Shown one piece after another: positions 21,857 through 31,824 of a DNA stretch of 64,000 bases (positions within the stretch are counted from its first letter, which is position 1; each line of letters opens with the position of its first letter). Position numbers and translations under genes: made by a program. The stretch is from Adiantum capillus-veneris (taxonomy: Eukaryota; Streptophyta; Polypodiopsida; Polypodiales; Pteridaceae), in NCBI GenBank assembly GCA_014529385.2, contig CM043960.1:77973910-78037909 (forward strand), written 5' to 3'. The notes under the pieces were generated by a model. The model was not told the origin of the DNA, searched no databases, and worked only from the letters and a program-made list of their open reading frames with translations.

Positions 21857-22526
21857 TCCTTGAAAATGGTCACCTTTTCATTCAATGCGTATGTCGTTTT
21901 CATGAAGTACATGATGCTCATTCAATATAGCTTTCGTCATCATTGAAATTAAAAAAATCACAAAATTATGAGTTGGTGTTAGAACTTAAAGTTTTTGACA
22001 CCACCAATGCGTCCAAAATGACCAAAAACTTAAAAAAGGTCTATCTACTTGCCTCGATGTGACACCCAGAGAGGGAGAAATTGTCAAAATACCCCTAAAA
22101 AGGAGATTTTACCTCACGGCGCGCGGGGGGGGGGGGGGGGGGGGGGAGGGGGGCATCTGGAAAATTCCAAATGGCCCTCCACGCGCTGAGGCAATTTTCT
22201 TTTTTTTGGATCACGAAGTGTAGAGGGTCATCTAGAATTCTCCAGATGGTACCTCGTGCGCCATGATCCAAAATCCCCTTTTTAGGGGTTTTTTTGGCGA
22301 TTTCTCCCTCTCTGGGTGTCAGATTGAGGCAAGTAGATAGGCGTTTTAAGATTTTTGGACGTTTCAGACGCATTGGTGGTGTCAAAAGCTTCAAATTCCA
22401 ACACCAATTGACAGTTTTGTGTTTCTTTTTTAAATTTCAATGATGACGAAAGGCATATTAAATGAGCGTCGTCTACCTCATGAAAACGACATTCACAGTG
22501 AATGAAAAGGTGACCGTTTTCAAGGA
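21857..22526. repeat. 670-bp foldback (long inverted repeat)
   Basis: The left arm, about 21857-22190, pairs with the right arm, about 22209-22526. TCCTTGAAAATGGTCACC on the left meets the reverse complement TCCTTGAAAACGGTCACC on the right, and the match runs through GACACCACCAATGCGTC, ACCCAGAGAGGGAGAAAT and CATCTGGA.AATTC to a loop of about 20 bp. A run of 22 Gs at 22125 is a local expansion on one arm. A further 40 bp of similarity (GAGATTTCGGAGGTCATTTG at about 21714 and inverted at about 22640) lies outside both arms. I see no transposase and no clear target duplication. It may be a MITE-like element or an inverted duplication giving hairpin RNA. Confidence 0.85.
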
Positions 22527-22668
22527 CCACTGACACCTTTTTTATATTTTTCTTAATATTAATCTATTTTTCTACGTAACATAGGCTCTTCTCTCATTAA
22601 AGGAGTACTTTTTCCTTACTCTTCTAAAAGGCCCTCCAAATGACCTCCGAAATCTCTTAATGGCCATC

Positions 22669-22670
<2 letters not shown>

Positions 22671-22704
<34 letters not shown>
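22671..22704. repeat. (CT)17 microsatellite
   Basis: A pure CT run just right of the outer similarity of the foldback. Confidence 0.95.
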
Positions 22705-22706
<2 letters not shown>

Positions 22707-23494
22707 GTCGTTTTTCTAAGTAGTCACCTTCTCGGTGATTGTTTTTTTGTATACAAGTGCATGTATGGATTAACCAAGTACATACAAAGTTTCCCCATGA
22801 TTATTTCATCATGTTTAACACACTGATTTATGCACATGATGCGTTTATGATCACGTGCGTGCATAAAAAGCGCTTTTCATTTCACGTCATAGAGACAGTA
22901 GGAACACTGTTTTGCTCATAAATCACAAACCGTTATGAATCAACCCAAACCCTTCATATCAGATATAAAACACATCATTTAGAACATTTTCTCTTTTTGA
23001 TGTCATGTGAGATATGGTCAAAAAACAGATTGTTGTCCACTGCACAACCAATTTTTTTGACTCCAGGCTCCTTGGAGAACCACTATATAGATTCACCTGA
23101 TGGGAAAACCCACTTAACCACTTGAAAAAAATGATCATAAATAAATTTAGGTTTCCGTTATCACCTCGGGAATGGAGGTTAATAAACGTTTTACAAACAT
23201 TGTCTTTTTCAAAATGTATTTTTGGACCCTAAAACATTTTTTTGTGAATGTTTTGACTTATTGTTTGGAAACCATGAGATACTTGATAACATTCTTATTG
23301 GTTGGAAATATCAACAACCTATTAAGAATGTGGTCTACAGTAATGATTTCTTAAGACACAGCACTATGTCTATTTGTGATTGTGATAAATTTAACTCATA
23401 TTGCAAAGATTTTGAAACTTATGGGATTTTCAAAATGTATGTGCCTCTAAACATAAAATCTGTTCTAACTTTCTTCAAATTCACTATGGCTAAT
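22705..23494. other. Unassigned non-coding DNA
   Basis: No recognisable gene. Frames of up to 125 codons (23222-23599, +) are AT-rich and have no domain I recognise. Confidence 0.5.
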
Positions 23495-23514
23495 AGCATG
23501 TTTGGGTGTTACCA
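23495..23514. repeat. Candidate left terminal inverted repeat
   Basis: AGCATGTTTGGGTGTTACCA matches, at 18 of 20 positions, the reverse complement of 34066-34085. The two lie just outside the gene pair at 23963-33803. No matching target duplication is visible, and matches of this size are expected a few times by chance in 64 kb. Confidence 0.3.
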
Positions 23515-23515
23515 A

Positions 23516-23540
23516 AAAGGAGTGTCTTGGACACTCCTTT
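23516..23540. other. Perfect 11-bp hairpin
   Basis: AAAGGAGTGTC and GACACTCCTTT around the loop TTG. It directly follows the candidate terminal repeat. Confidence 0.7.
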
Positions 23541-23743
23541 GGGATGAGATGAAATGGGTGGTGGGTTATTCATTTTCATTTCATAAAAAGGAAAGATAAA
23601 ATATTTTTTGGTTGAGAGGTTGAAATTTAGGCGGGCTGGAAATTCCATTTCACTTTAATAAAGCTTAAAGTAGAAAACTACATGCACATTTAAATTCCCT
23701 CTCGATGCCACTCCTCTGGGCTCTCTGCAGCTCTGCCTCAATG

Positions 23744-23745
<2 letters not shown>

Positions 23746-23787
<42 letters not shown>
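23746..23787. repeat. (TC)21 microsatellite
   Basis: A pure TC run upstream of the DDE-like gene. A second, shorter CT run lies at about 23878-23897. Confidence 0.95.
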
Positions 23788-23790
<3 letters not shown>

Positions 23791-23962
23791 CATAGGTGCT
23801 ATAGGTGCTTGTGGGTGCAGCACAAATCCATATCAACCAGCTCCTCATTGCCAGCCATATTTAACTTCAACGAAACCTCTCTCTCTCTCTCTCTCTATGA
23901 GTACTATGGCACTATTTTGATTGTCTTCATTGTTGTGTCATTAGCATCCTTGCACGTTCCAC

Positions 23963-24909
23963 ATGGAATCACATAATACTCATAATGGTAGTACAAAGTC
24001 CCTTTTCCTTCCTCCATTATCTGCTCCACAACATATCCCAAGGGATCTTCTACCGAGTCTACGAAACTACTGGGCTGCAAAGAAGAGGGAACAAAGAAAC
24101 ATGCAAAAAAGGATGGCACGCGTGCGAGAGGATTGTGACATTGATGAACAGGAGGCAAAGAAAATCTGTAGGGAAGTTGCTAAGTGTTGGCATAATCGAA
24201 CAAACGGGCTTTTTGAGGGTCTTCAATGGAGCATCCTACAACAACTTCTCAGTTGTAACATTTAATGCACTAGTAACTTGTTGTAGTGGAAACTGATAAC
24301 ATAGTGAGCATTTCATTAAGAACAAGTTCCTAATGAACATGGAGAGAGTACTTAATTTGAGAAAGAAACATAGAAATTTACACCTAGCTAATTTGGCATA
24401 GACAATACTTGAAAAGAGAGAGAAAAAGAACAATTGACAATAGTTGAGGATCGAATTTACATGGAGCCTCCCCCCCCCCCCCCCCCTCCAAAAAGGCTTT
24501 GTATTATAGCTTCTCTCATCAAGAGAGACTTTTATACAATACAATCTTTGTGTTCCTTGACAAAACTCGTTGGTGCAATGAAGATGGAAGCTTCATGCAC
24601 CAAATTATTCTTGAAAAACACACCTAGTGTCCCTAGCCTCAGTCCCAAGACCTCACAAACCTTCAAAAATGGTGAGAGCTAGAAGGGAATGAGGGTGATT
24701 GAGAGGAAGAAGATGTATCTTATGAGAAAGAAGTATTCTCCTCACATAATTACTCTAATAGCATAGGTTAGCTTAGTAATTAGCATGGTAGAGGAGATGA
24801 GCAGCTTGGCTCTTGGTTGAATTTTCATTCCATAGCCAAGAGTTGTTGGTGTAGGCCTCTACTTCTCAATGCTTGGAGAAGGAGATGGAGTTCTTCTTGC
24901 ACACATGAG

Positions 24910-24943
<34 letters not shown>

Positions 24944-26272
24944 CATTGTGTTAGACTAAAAATGCCCACTCTCTCTCTACTTGGTCGACCCCTTTTGCTT
25001 TTTTCTCTTGCTGGCTTCCCATTGGCTCTTGCAAAGCTTAGCCAATCACAAATTAGAAGCATAATTGCTAGCCTTGTGACGAGTGTCCCCCTTTCCTCTT
25101 TTGTGAGAGCTTTAGGTAATAAAATAATTCATTTAAACTCTCATTGGACCTTTTAGTCTTCTGGACAATAGGAATTAGGCAAGCCATTGGGCTGCTGGAC
25201 CCCTTGGTAGACTGTCCAATAGTCTTCTAAAGAGCTTAATTATATTGGTTATTTTATCAAGAATTTTTAAATTGATTAGACTAATTTTACTCTAGCTTGA
25301 TTCTCATTGGTCCACCTCTATGACCATCCAATAGGATTTGAGGGGAAATTGGGGGCAACTGGCCTAGGGGCCTGCCATGTGTCCATTCTTCCCTTTTTTG
25401 GGGAGATCTTGGGAGTGTGGGTGTGTGTGTGTTTCTCTCTCATACCCTACCATTACAGCTTGCCCCCTCCTTCCTAGGGATGCGGGAAGGCTTTTTAGTC
25501 TTCCCATGAACATCCAATTTTCCCCTACTTTGGCCATTGGACAATTGAATTAAATTTAGGAACTTTAGCCTATGGAAGTCTTAATGGAGCTAAACTTAGA
25601 GTCTTCTAAGCCCCATTGAATCACATTTTCTCTTTTGCAGACTGTCCCCCTTTGGATCCCTATTTTCCCTCCTTTGGATCCCTGCAAAGACAAGTCTGGT
25701 AGCCTTACCAATATTCTATCTTTTACTCCCCTAGTACTTTCCCATATTAAATGATTAGTTTAACATGAGAAAATCATTTGGGAGAATTAGATATTAGTTT
25801 TTATGACTTCAATCATCCAGCGTTCTCAGGGTTGCAACCCACATCCGAGACAGTTAGGAGGCTAATTTTCTCTAACATTTGTCATACATTGTCTGAGGTG
25901 AAGACTCCTCGTTTAAACAATGAGTTGTTTTTGAAACGGGCTGCTATCATGGCATGCCTCAATGGAGTCAATGGGGTTGACAATGTAATGAGCAATAATG
26001 ATGTTGCGAAGGCATTAGGACTTCATCGAAGATATGTTGCAGGAGCTAGTTTTCGGCTGCAAATTGATATGGAGGAGGGGTCACTTCCCTTAGACACGTG
26101 TCAATGTCAACAGCATAGGACTAGTACCTTAACAATCAAAATAAGAGAAATCGTGTTTTAATTCGGGTCAATGGAAACCCGCATTTCCCTAAACAAGAAA
26201 AATGTTGTTCGAAAGAGAATCGACAAGAGGGCACATGTGGTACATCCATTGCATCTCCTCAATTTACCTTAG
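23963..26272 (+). pseudogene. DDE-like gene, exon 1 (split by a solo LTR)
   Basis: The first part (23963-24253) opens MESHNTHNGSTKS and holds a basic, helix-rich stretch (NYWAAKKREQRNMQKRMARV). The second part (25809-26272) reads HPAFSGLQPTSETVRRL, a likely DNA-binding region (NNDVAKALGLHRRYVAGA) and NKKNVVRKRIDKRAHVVHPL. Leaving out the LTR at 24254-25808 and one copy of the target site, the frame runs straight from LQQLLS into HPAFSG. Stops occur at 26159-26161 and at the exon end (TAG, 26270-26272). I recall related proteins only as an uncharacterised family, so no function is certain. The start codon is the first Met of the frame and is not confirmed. Confidence 0.6.
24254..25808 (-). mobile_element. 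Solo LTR of the Y family inside the gene
   Basis: It begins TGTAACATTTAATGCAC on the + strand and ends TATGACT, 1555 bp, collinear with 6694-11030 minus its insertion, and with 57601-60535. It is flanked by TCAGT (24249-24253) and TCAAT (25809-25813), a target duplication with one later change. No internal region is present. It carries a C-run at about 24466-24486, a TG run at 24911-24941 and many CCAAT boxes. The reading frame of the host gene resumes exactly across it. Confidence 0.88.
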
Positions 26273-27494
26273 GTATATCACCCAGAACATCTTTAAAGTG
26301 TGTCACAATGCTTTACTTAGTAATTTTGGGTGCTTGCAAAAGCTTTGAAATGCTTCATAAGTGTCTCAAAGTGCATCACTCAGAGCTTGCACATGCTTGA
26401 AAGCGCCCAAAAAGCGCATCTCAGTGTGCTTGAAAGCACCAAAAATTTCTTCAAAGTATTTCAGAGTGCTTCCAAAGTGCACTAAAGCGCTTCATGGTGC
26501 TTGAAAGTTCCACAAAGTACTTTAGAGGGCTTTAGAGTGCTTTCTAAAATCTAAGGTGCTTTGGAGTGCTCAAGAGTGCCACAAAGTGCCTCAAAGTGCT
26601 CTTGAATAGCATTGAAGTGCTTTTAAAGAGCCCTTAAAGTGCACTTTAGAGTGCTTTCAAGTGCCCAAAAGCACTTTAAAGTGTTGTCGAGTGCTTCAAA
26701 GTACTTTCAATTGCTTCAAAGTGCTTGAAAGCATCAAAAAGTGCTTTATAGTGCTTCAACATGCTTCAAAGTGCCGCATAGTTCTATTTAGTGCACCAAA
26801 GTGCCCCAAAGTGCTTCATAGTGCTTGAAGATGCCATAAAGTGCTTCATAGTGCTAGAAAGTTCCACATAGTTCCTCAGAGTGCTTTGAAGTGCCACAAT
26901 TCAGTGAAAGTGCTTTTAAAGTGCCACAAAATAGTCTAGAGTGCTTTCAAACTGCACCAAAGTGCTTATAAATTTCTTCAGAGTGCTATCAAGTTCCACA
27001 ACGTGCTTCTCTCAGAGTGCTCTTAAAGTTCACTGAAGTGCTTCAGAGTGCTTTCAAGTGCCCCAAAGTGCATGAGAGGTTGCTTGAAAGTTCCTTGTAG
27101 TGCTTGAAAGTGCCACAAAGTGCTTTCAAGTTCTTTAAAGTGTTGTAGAGTGCTTAAAAGGGCACCAAAGTGCCCCAAAGTGCTTGAGAGTGTTCTCCAA
27201 GTGCACTGAAGTGCTTCACTAGTGGACAAAATCTCAACACTACAAACATTCAAGTAGAAACTATGAATTTCCAGAATTAGACACCAACTTTCACTCTTCA
27301 CCAGCTCCCATTGCTCAACCAACCCCACCTCACTTTGGTTGAAAAGGTGGAGAAATGACATACCTACTTTTTTTGTGAACAAAAGGTGAAGTCATATGTA
27401 CTTTTGTGAGAATACACCCTGAGGTGGTAGTAGGTAAGTGTGGGAATTAGGTTTTACTACTTTATAGTATTTCTAAATGTCTTTTGTGTGGCAG
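26273..27494 (+). other. GT-AG intron of the DDE-like gene
   Basis: The donor AG|GTATAT at 26273 and the acceptor TGTGGCAG|AGGG ending at 27494 join exon 1 (HPLHLLNLP, then TAG) to exon 2 (RDLYIQF) with no change of frame. Exon 2 then continues EAHPNIRMSLICFEGLKPYF. Most of the 1222-bp intron is the minisatellite block listed at 26295-27215. The presence of an intron argues against a processed retrocopy. Confidence 0.65.
26295..27215. repeat. AAAGTGCTT minisatellite, block 1
   Basis: Some 80 degenerate repeats of words such as CAAAGTGCTT, GAGTGCTT and AAAGTGCCACAAAGTGCTT, with spacing of about 10-16 bp, nearly all in the same orientation on the + strand. No single unit length dominates. It fills the intron of the DDE-like gene. 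Confidence 0.9.
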
Positions 27495-29358
27495 AGGGAT
27501 TTGTACATACAATTCTAGGAGGCTCATCCTAACATTAGGATGTCCCTCATATGCTTTGAGGGTCTGAAGCCATACTTTGTATGCAAGTTGAAGGACCACA
27601 ACACCTACTATTGTGAATACCATGTTCAACTTGTTTACTTGAAGGAAGGCTTAAATAAGATGCGCCTGGAAGATACGGGGTACATGGAACATCATGTTTT
27701 TTCAGGTGTCTTGTGTGCAATCCGAGTGGTGAGATAGCGTAGTACATAGCATCAAAAGACACTTTCTCATCCTTGATAAAACTATGCGAGTCTATATTGT
27801 GTCCAAAGCTAATTGATAGTGCTTTTCACTACAACAAATGTCTTTTGGGAACATGAAATGATTGAGGGATTGAAAGGCTCTTGTTGTGTCTCGTCGAAGA
27901 TAGTGATGGTATCTCTAGAATGACTGTCAAGGTTTTTGACAAGGTTTCTACACAGGAAAAGGATGAAGAAGGTCTAGCTAAATGTCGAAAAGACCTCGTG
28001 GTTCAGTAGCTCAGACCAATGAGTTTCATTTTTGTGCTCCAAGGGAAACTAGGGAAGTTCATCAAACACAACTACTTGTACATGTGGCAAGCTCAATAGT
28101 TCAAGCAGTGTTTGACCAATTTTCATTGACGATGTAGTGGTGTCTATAGTGGATTTTGTAGAGAACTACTCCTTCAAGGTGCAGAATGAGATCCAGTCAA
28201 TGCATTGGTATTCATCTTAGGTCACAATCTTTGTTCACATTTCATACTTACGTGATGCGCTTGGTGCTATACAAAAGACGACTCACTTCTACAACTTTGA
28301 TGACAAGATACATAACACTTTGTTTGTGCAACACTATTTCCTTTTGCACAATGAATGGCTGAAAAGACACGGCTATAGTGTCAAGAAACATTGGGTGGGG
28401 TCAGATGGTGCTGTGTCACAATTCAAAGCAAGGTGGCCATTCTATTTTGTTTGCATGATTATTCAATATGACAGGTGTCAAAATGACGCACAATTTCTTT
28501 GCTTTAGGCCATGGAAAGGGTGAACACGACAGGGTTGGGGTAGTGGTCAAAATATGTCTCACACACGAGCAATTGCAATCTGATGGGTGGGTCCTACATA
28601 ATGCTTCAAGCGTTGTTGCATTTCTCAATGCAACTCTCATAAATCAATGCCCACAGACAGGCAAGAAAGTAGATCGTGCTTTCTTGGAGGTCAAGGTTGG
28701 GGATGTTGATAGAGTTATAGCATGGGATTGCAAGTGCATGAAAGGGTCTCGATCCTGGCACTGTGTCAATAGCTACAGTCAGAGGGATATGCACTGACTA
28801 AGGCACAGACTGCTCTCTTGCTTTTGCAATGCGTGCATCAAAGGTCAATGGAGGAGGTGTGCCAATAAATATCATGTGCAGGTGGTGGGTATACTTGCAA
28901 ATACAACCCATAGTTACTGATGAAAGCGATGGAGACGTGTCAAGCGATGATGAGGATGAATACTCTCCCATGTATGATGGCCACCACGATGACCTGAGTG
29001 ATGCCTTGATGGTTGGCTAGAACTTTGCAGTGATTGCAAAGGAGGCAGGTCCTGACTTCTACATCTTGAAATACACCAACACAAAATGCCTGGCCAAAAT
29101 AGAGGAAAAGGATCAATGGCCAACATCATTAAGAAAAATTCATATGTGGTTGAGGGCCTATTCTACGACAAGGTAAATGACCGAGAGAATACTTATGTAC
29201 TTTTGGACAACAAGCCCACTGTTCTAATCTACTCCCATCTGATGTGATGCATCAGGTTTTCCATGTCCCCAAGGGAAGGTGAGCATAATGCATATGATAT
29301 GTCAAATGACATATTTGAGAAAATCTATACCATCATGCCCCTAGAGAAGAACTTGTAA
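27495..29358 (+). pseudogene. DDE-like gene, exon 2 with D-D-E pattern
   Basis: It continues RDLYIQF, then CFEGLKPYFVCKLKDHNTYY with CEYH (possible metal ligands). After a decayed stretch (27738-28120) come SIVDFVENYSFKVQNEIQ (Asp codon 28152), TLFVQHYFLL, HWVGSDGAVSQFKARW (Asp codon 28404) and, after a frameshift, NFFALGHGKGEHDRVG (Glu codon 28522). The acidic residues are about 84 and 39 apart, like the DDE triad of RNase H-fold transposases. An acidic linker (DESDGDVSSDDEDEYSP) and a tail (GPDFYILKYTNTK, YVVEGLFYDK) end at TAA 29356-29358. Several stops and frameshifts make it a pseudogene. The triad reading is inference, and the family name is unknown to me. Confidence 0.6.
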
Positions 29359-29569
29359 GATTTTCTCTGTAAATTTGACTTGAGGACTTGGCCACTACTT
29401 TTAACAGTAGCTAGCACCTTTTTTTAATAAAAAGGAGGCAGTGAACTATATTGAAGAGAGTCAGGAAGGATTACATCAAAGCTAAGGCGGGGGATTACCT
29501 GACTGCTTCCCTCTAAAATTACAGCTTATCACCCGTGTTGAAAAGCTAGCACTTTTCATAGTAGAGTGA
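29359..29569. other. Spacer after the DDE-like gene
   Basis: About 210 bp with an AATAAAAAGGAGG word that could be part of a polyadenylation region. Nothing else is recognisable. Confidence 0.35.
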
Positions 29570-30290
29570 TAAAAGATGTCTTTTAAAACACTTGAAAGAA
29601 CTTCTGAGCACTTGGCCAACTGACCAACACTTTACCAGCCCCTTGAACCACTTTACTAGCCCTCTGAAACACTTAAAAGGACTTCTGAGCACTTTACCAT
29701 CCCCATGTGCCACTTAACCAGCTCTTTGACCACTTAGGACCACCTGACCATCACTTCTAAGAACTTTATACTACTTGAAGCACTGTGAACCACTTGATCA
29801 CCCTTGAACCACTTGTCTAGCACTTTATACCACTTGACAAATCACTTTGAACCACCTGACCAATACTTTTTAACCACTTAACCAACCCCTTGAACCACTT
29901 GGACAACACTATGTTCCACTTGAACACCATTTACCAGTCCCCCTAAACCACTTGACCAACTCTTTGAACCACTTAGGACCACCAGACCATCACTTTCAAG
30001 GACCTTATACCACTTGAAAAGCCCCTTGAACCACTTGACCACCCCTCTAAACCACTTGGCAAGCACTTTATACCACTTGACAAGCACGCTGAACCACCTA
30101 ACCAGCACTTTGAACCACTAGACCAACCCCCTGAACCACTTGGACAATGCTTTGTACTACTTGACCACCACTTAACAACCAGATGTACCACTTGACCAGG
30201 TCTTTGGACCACTTTGGACCACCTCACCAGCACTTTGTATCACTTGACATCACTTTGAACCACTTGACCACTTAACCAACAGTTAACACC
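29570..30290. repeat. ACCACTTGACCA minisatellite, block 2
   Basis: Degenerate repeats of GAACCACTTGACCA, GCACTTTGAACCACTTG and TATACCACTTGAC, some 50 units of about 12-26 bp, all with CACTT on the + strand. Minus-strand frames spell repeated LVKWFK-like words. It lies between the 3' ends of two convergent pseudogenes. The core CACTT is the complement of AAGTG in block 1. Confidence 0.9.
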
Positions 30291-30408
30291 CAATCCAATT
30301 GACAGCGGCAGAAACAGTTGGCTTGCAAAATTATTCATAGTATATTCAGGTTTAGATACAAGATCAATTAGCTTATAGGGAGTTATCTTTTTCAAGGAGT
30401 AAAGTCAA

Positions 30409-31137
30409 TTAGTTAGAAGACTTCTTTGGCCATTCCTGCCAACGTGGCCGCTTATAATTGGTTGCTGGAGTTGGCAATTTTGGTGCAAGATTTTTTTGTT
30501 GTGCCCGTACTTTTCCATGTGTCAGATCCCAATCCAATTCTACAACTTCATCCTTCCTGGCATCAAATGGACATTCCCTAACAGTCTTGGCTCTGTCGGG
30601 AGTCTCAACCCATTGTATTATGAATGAGGCAACATCCTCCTTGAGAAAATTTTCCCACTGCCTCTCATTTTGCTTTTCTATCCCAGGAAAAATGATAATG
30701 TTACTAGGATCATTGAAGTACATCTTAAAGAGGAAATCATTCAGCAATAAAGTGTTGGACTTATTGAACTTGGGAAAGAGTTACCAAAATGTTTCTAGTT
30801 TTTTGAAAAACATTTTCTTTGGGGGGTTTCCATATTCCCAATTTCTAACATGGCAGCAATTTTGTGCTAGCTACCCACTCAAACAACGCTTGGCCTGAGA
30901 TAGGCACTTGTCCATACCCTTCTCAAGATTGTGGCAGGCGCACGATGATCACAAAAAAATTCCAAGCAAGAATAATTATGCATTGTTCCATACATAGTAG
31001 GTGACGTTATCATCACTCTTTACTTTGTCAAGGTACAACGTGTTTAAATCTGGGGGGTTCCAATCCTTTGCGCTTATCATGCACACAAACAAGCACATTG
31101 TTGAAGTCTACAATTACTACCAAATCTCTATGGACTG
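30409..31137 (-). pseudogene. FCP1/NIF-like HAD phosphatase domain (decayed)
   Basis: The minus strand reads DLVVIVDFNNVLVCVHDKRK near 31115, which fits HAD motif I of the FCP1/NLI-interacting-factor family (hydrophobic strand, then D-x-[ND]-x-V). Further on come a WSS-like CACHNLEKGMDKCL, KKMFFKKLETFW and LFPKFNKSNTLLLNDFLFKM, where the family has an LLIDDS-type motif IV, then FNDPSNIIIFPG and a C-terminal tail ending at 30409. Family members remove phosphates from Ser/Thr of proteins such as the RNA polymerase II tail. Here stops and frameshifts break the frame between 31080 and 30747, and motif IV shows ND for DD. The assignment rests on motif order only. Confidence 0.5.
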
Positions 31138-31384
31138 GGAAGCGAGACATTGGTTAGTAGTAAGGAAGCTGGCACCAATGTGCTCAACCTCATCAGTGGG
31201 TGGTGGGGGTTGTGAGCCAATCACACAAATTTTAACTACAGAGCACAAATGTACAGAAACTAAGAGAGAATGCTTATATTTATATTGTTGGGAAAAAATA
31301 TACAAAGCTGCAATCTAAAAAAGATAGCCTGAAAAAAAAGATACAAAGCTGCAAGAAGGTAAAACTTCTTGCATTATCTGGGTT
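31138..31384 (-). other. Linker of the minus-strand gene
   Basis: The minus strand has short frames including QPPPPTDEVEHIGASFLT that lead toward the HAD domain in a different frame. The order suggests it once joined the acidic region at 31385-31815 to the HAD domain. No domain is recognisable. Confidence 0.3.
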
Positions 31385-31815
31385 TTAAGTAGATATGTCA
31401 GTACTCTTTTTGGGGTCCTGGGACAACTCGTCCTCCACCTGCTTCTTTCTCTTCTTTCGCATATCCACCGCTACAAATTGCAAGGTTGATTCCATTTCAA
31501 GATCCTCTTCCTCAGCTACACTGTCCTCCTTACATGCATCAGTACATTGGCAGCATATTGTGACCACAATGAACACGGTGACCATGATTCAGACATGGGA
31601 GGAGACACAAATTGACATTAGCTTGGTTGCTTACAGATGGAGTTGTCTCCTTCAAAATGTCCCTGTCACCACCCTCAATAGTTTTCCCACCCTCAAAGTT
31701 CTTGTACTTTAGTAGCATGGCATCAAGGTCAAAGACCTCGTCCACATTGTGCATGGACGATGTGGAAGCTTCTTTCTCAGCCACTGGCTCAGTTGAACCA
31801 ACGCACACAATTAGT
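31385..31815 (-). pseudogene. Acidic/charged middle region of the minus-strand gene
   Basis: The minus strand reads CVGSTEPVAEKEASTSSMHN, then DEVFDLDAMLLKYKNFEGGK, and after a frame change DSVAEEEDLEMESTLQFVAV and KKRKKQVEDELSQDPKKS. The composition is that of a disordered, charged linker with a possible nuclear targeting cluster (RKKRKK). It lies between block 3 of the minisatellite and the HAD domain, so it is probably the same gene. I recognise no family. Confidence 0.4.
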
Positions 31816-31824
31816 CTCCACGTG

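Noticed and set aside
27829-27845. CACTACAACAAATG as a CACTA transposon end
   Set aside because: It lies inside the decayed exon 2 and has no subterminal repeats or partner end nearby, so it is probably chance.
29878-30233. Trp-rich repeat proteins (LVKWFK) on the minus strand
   Set aside because: They are translations of minisatellite block 2, present in two overlapping frames and without a start context.
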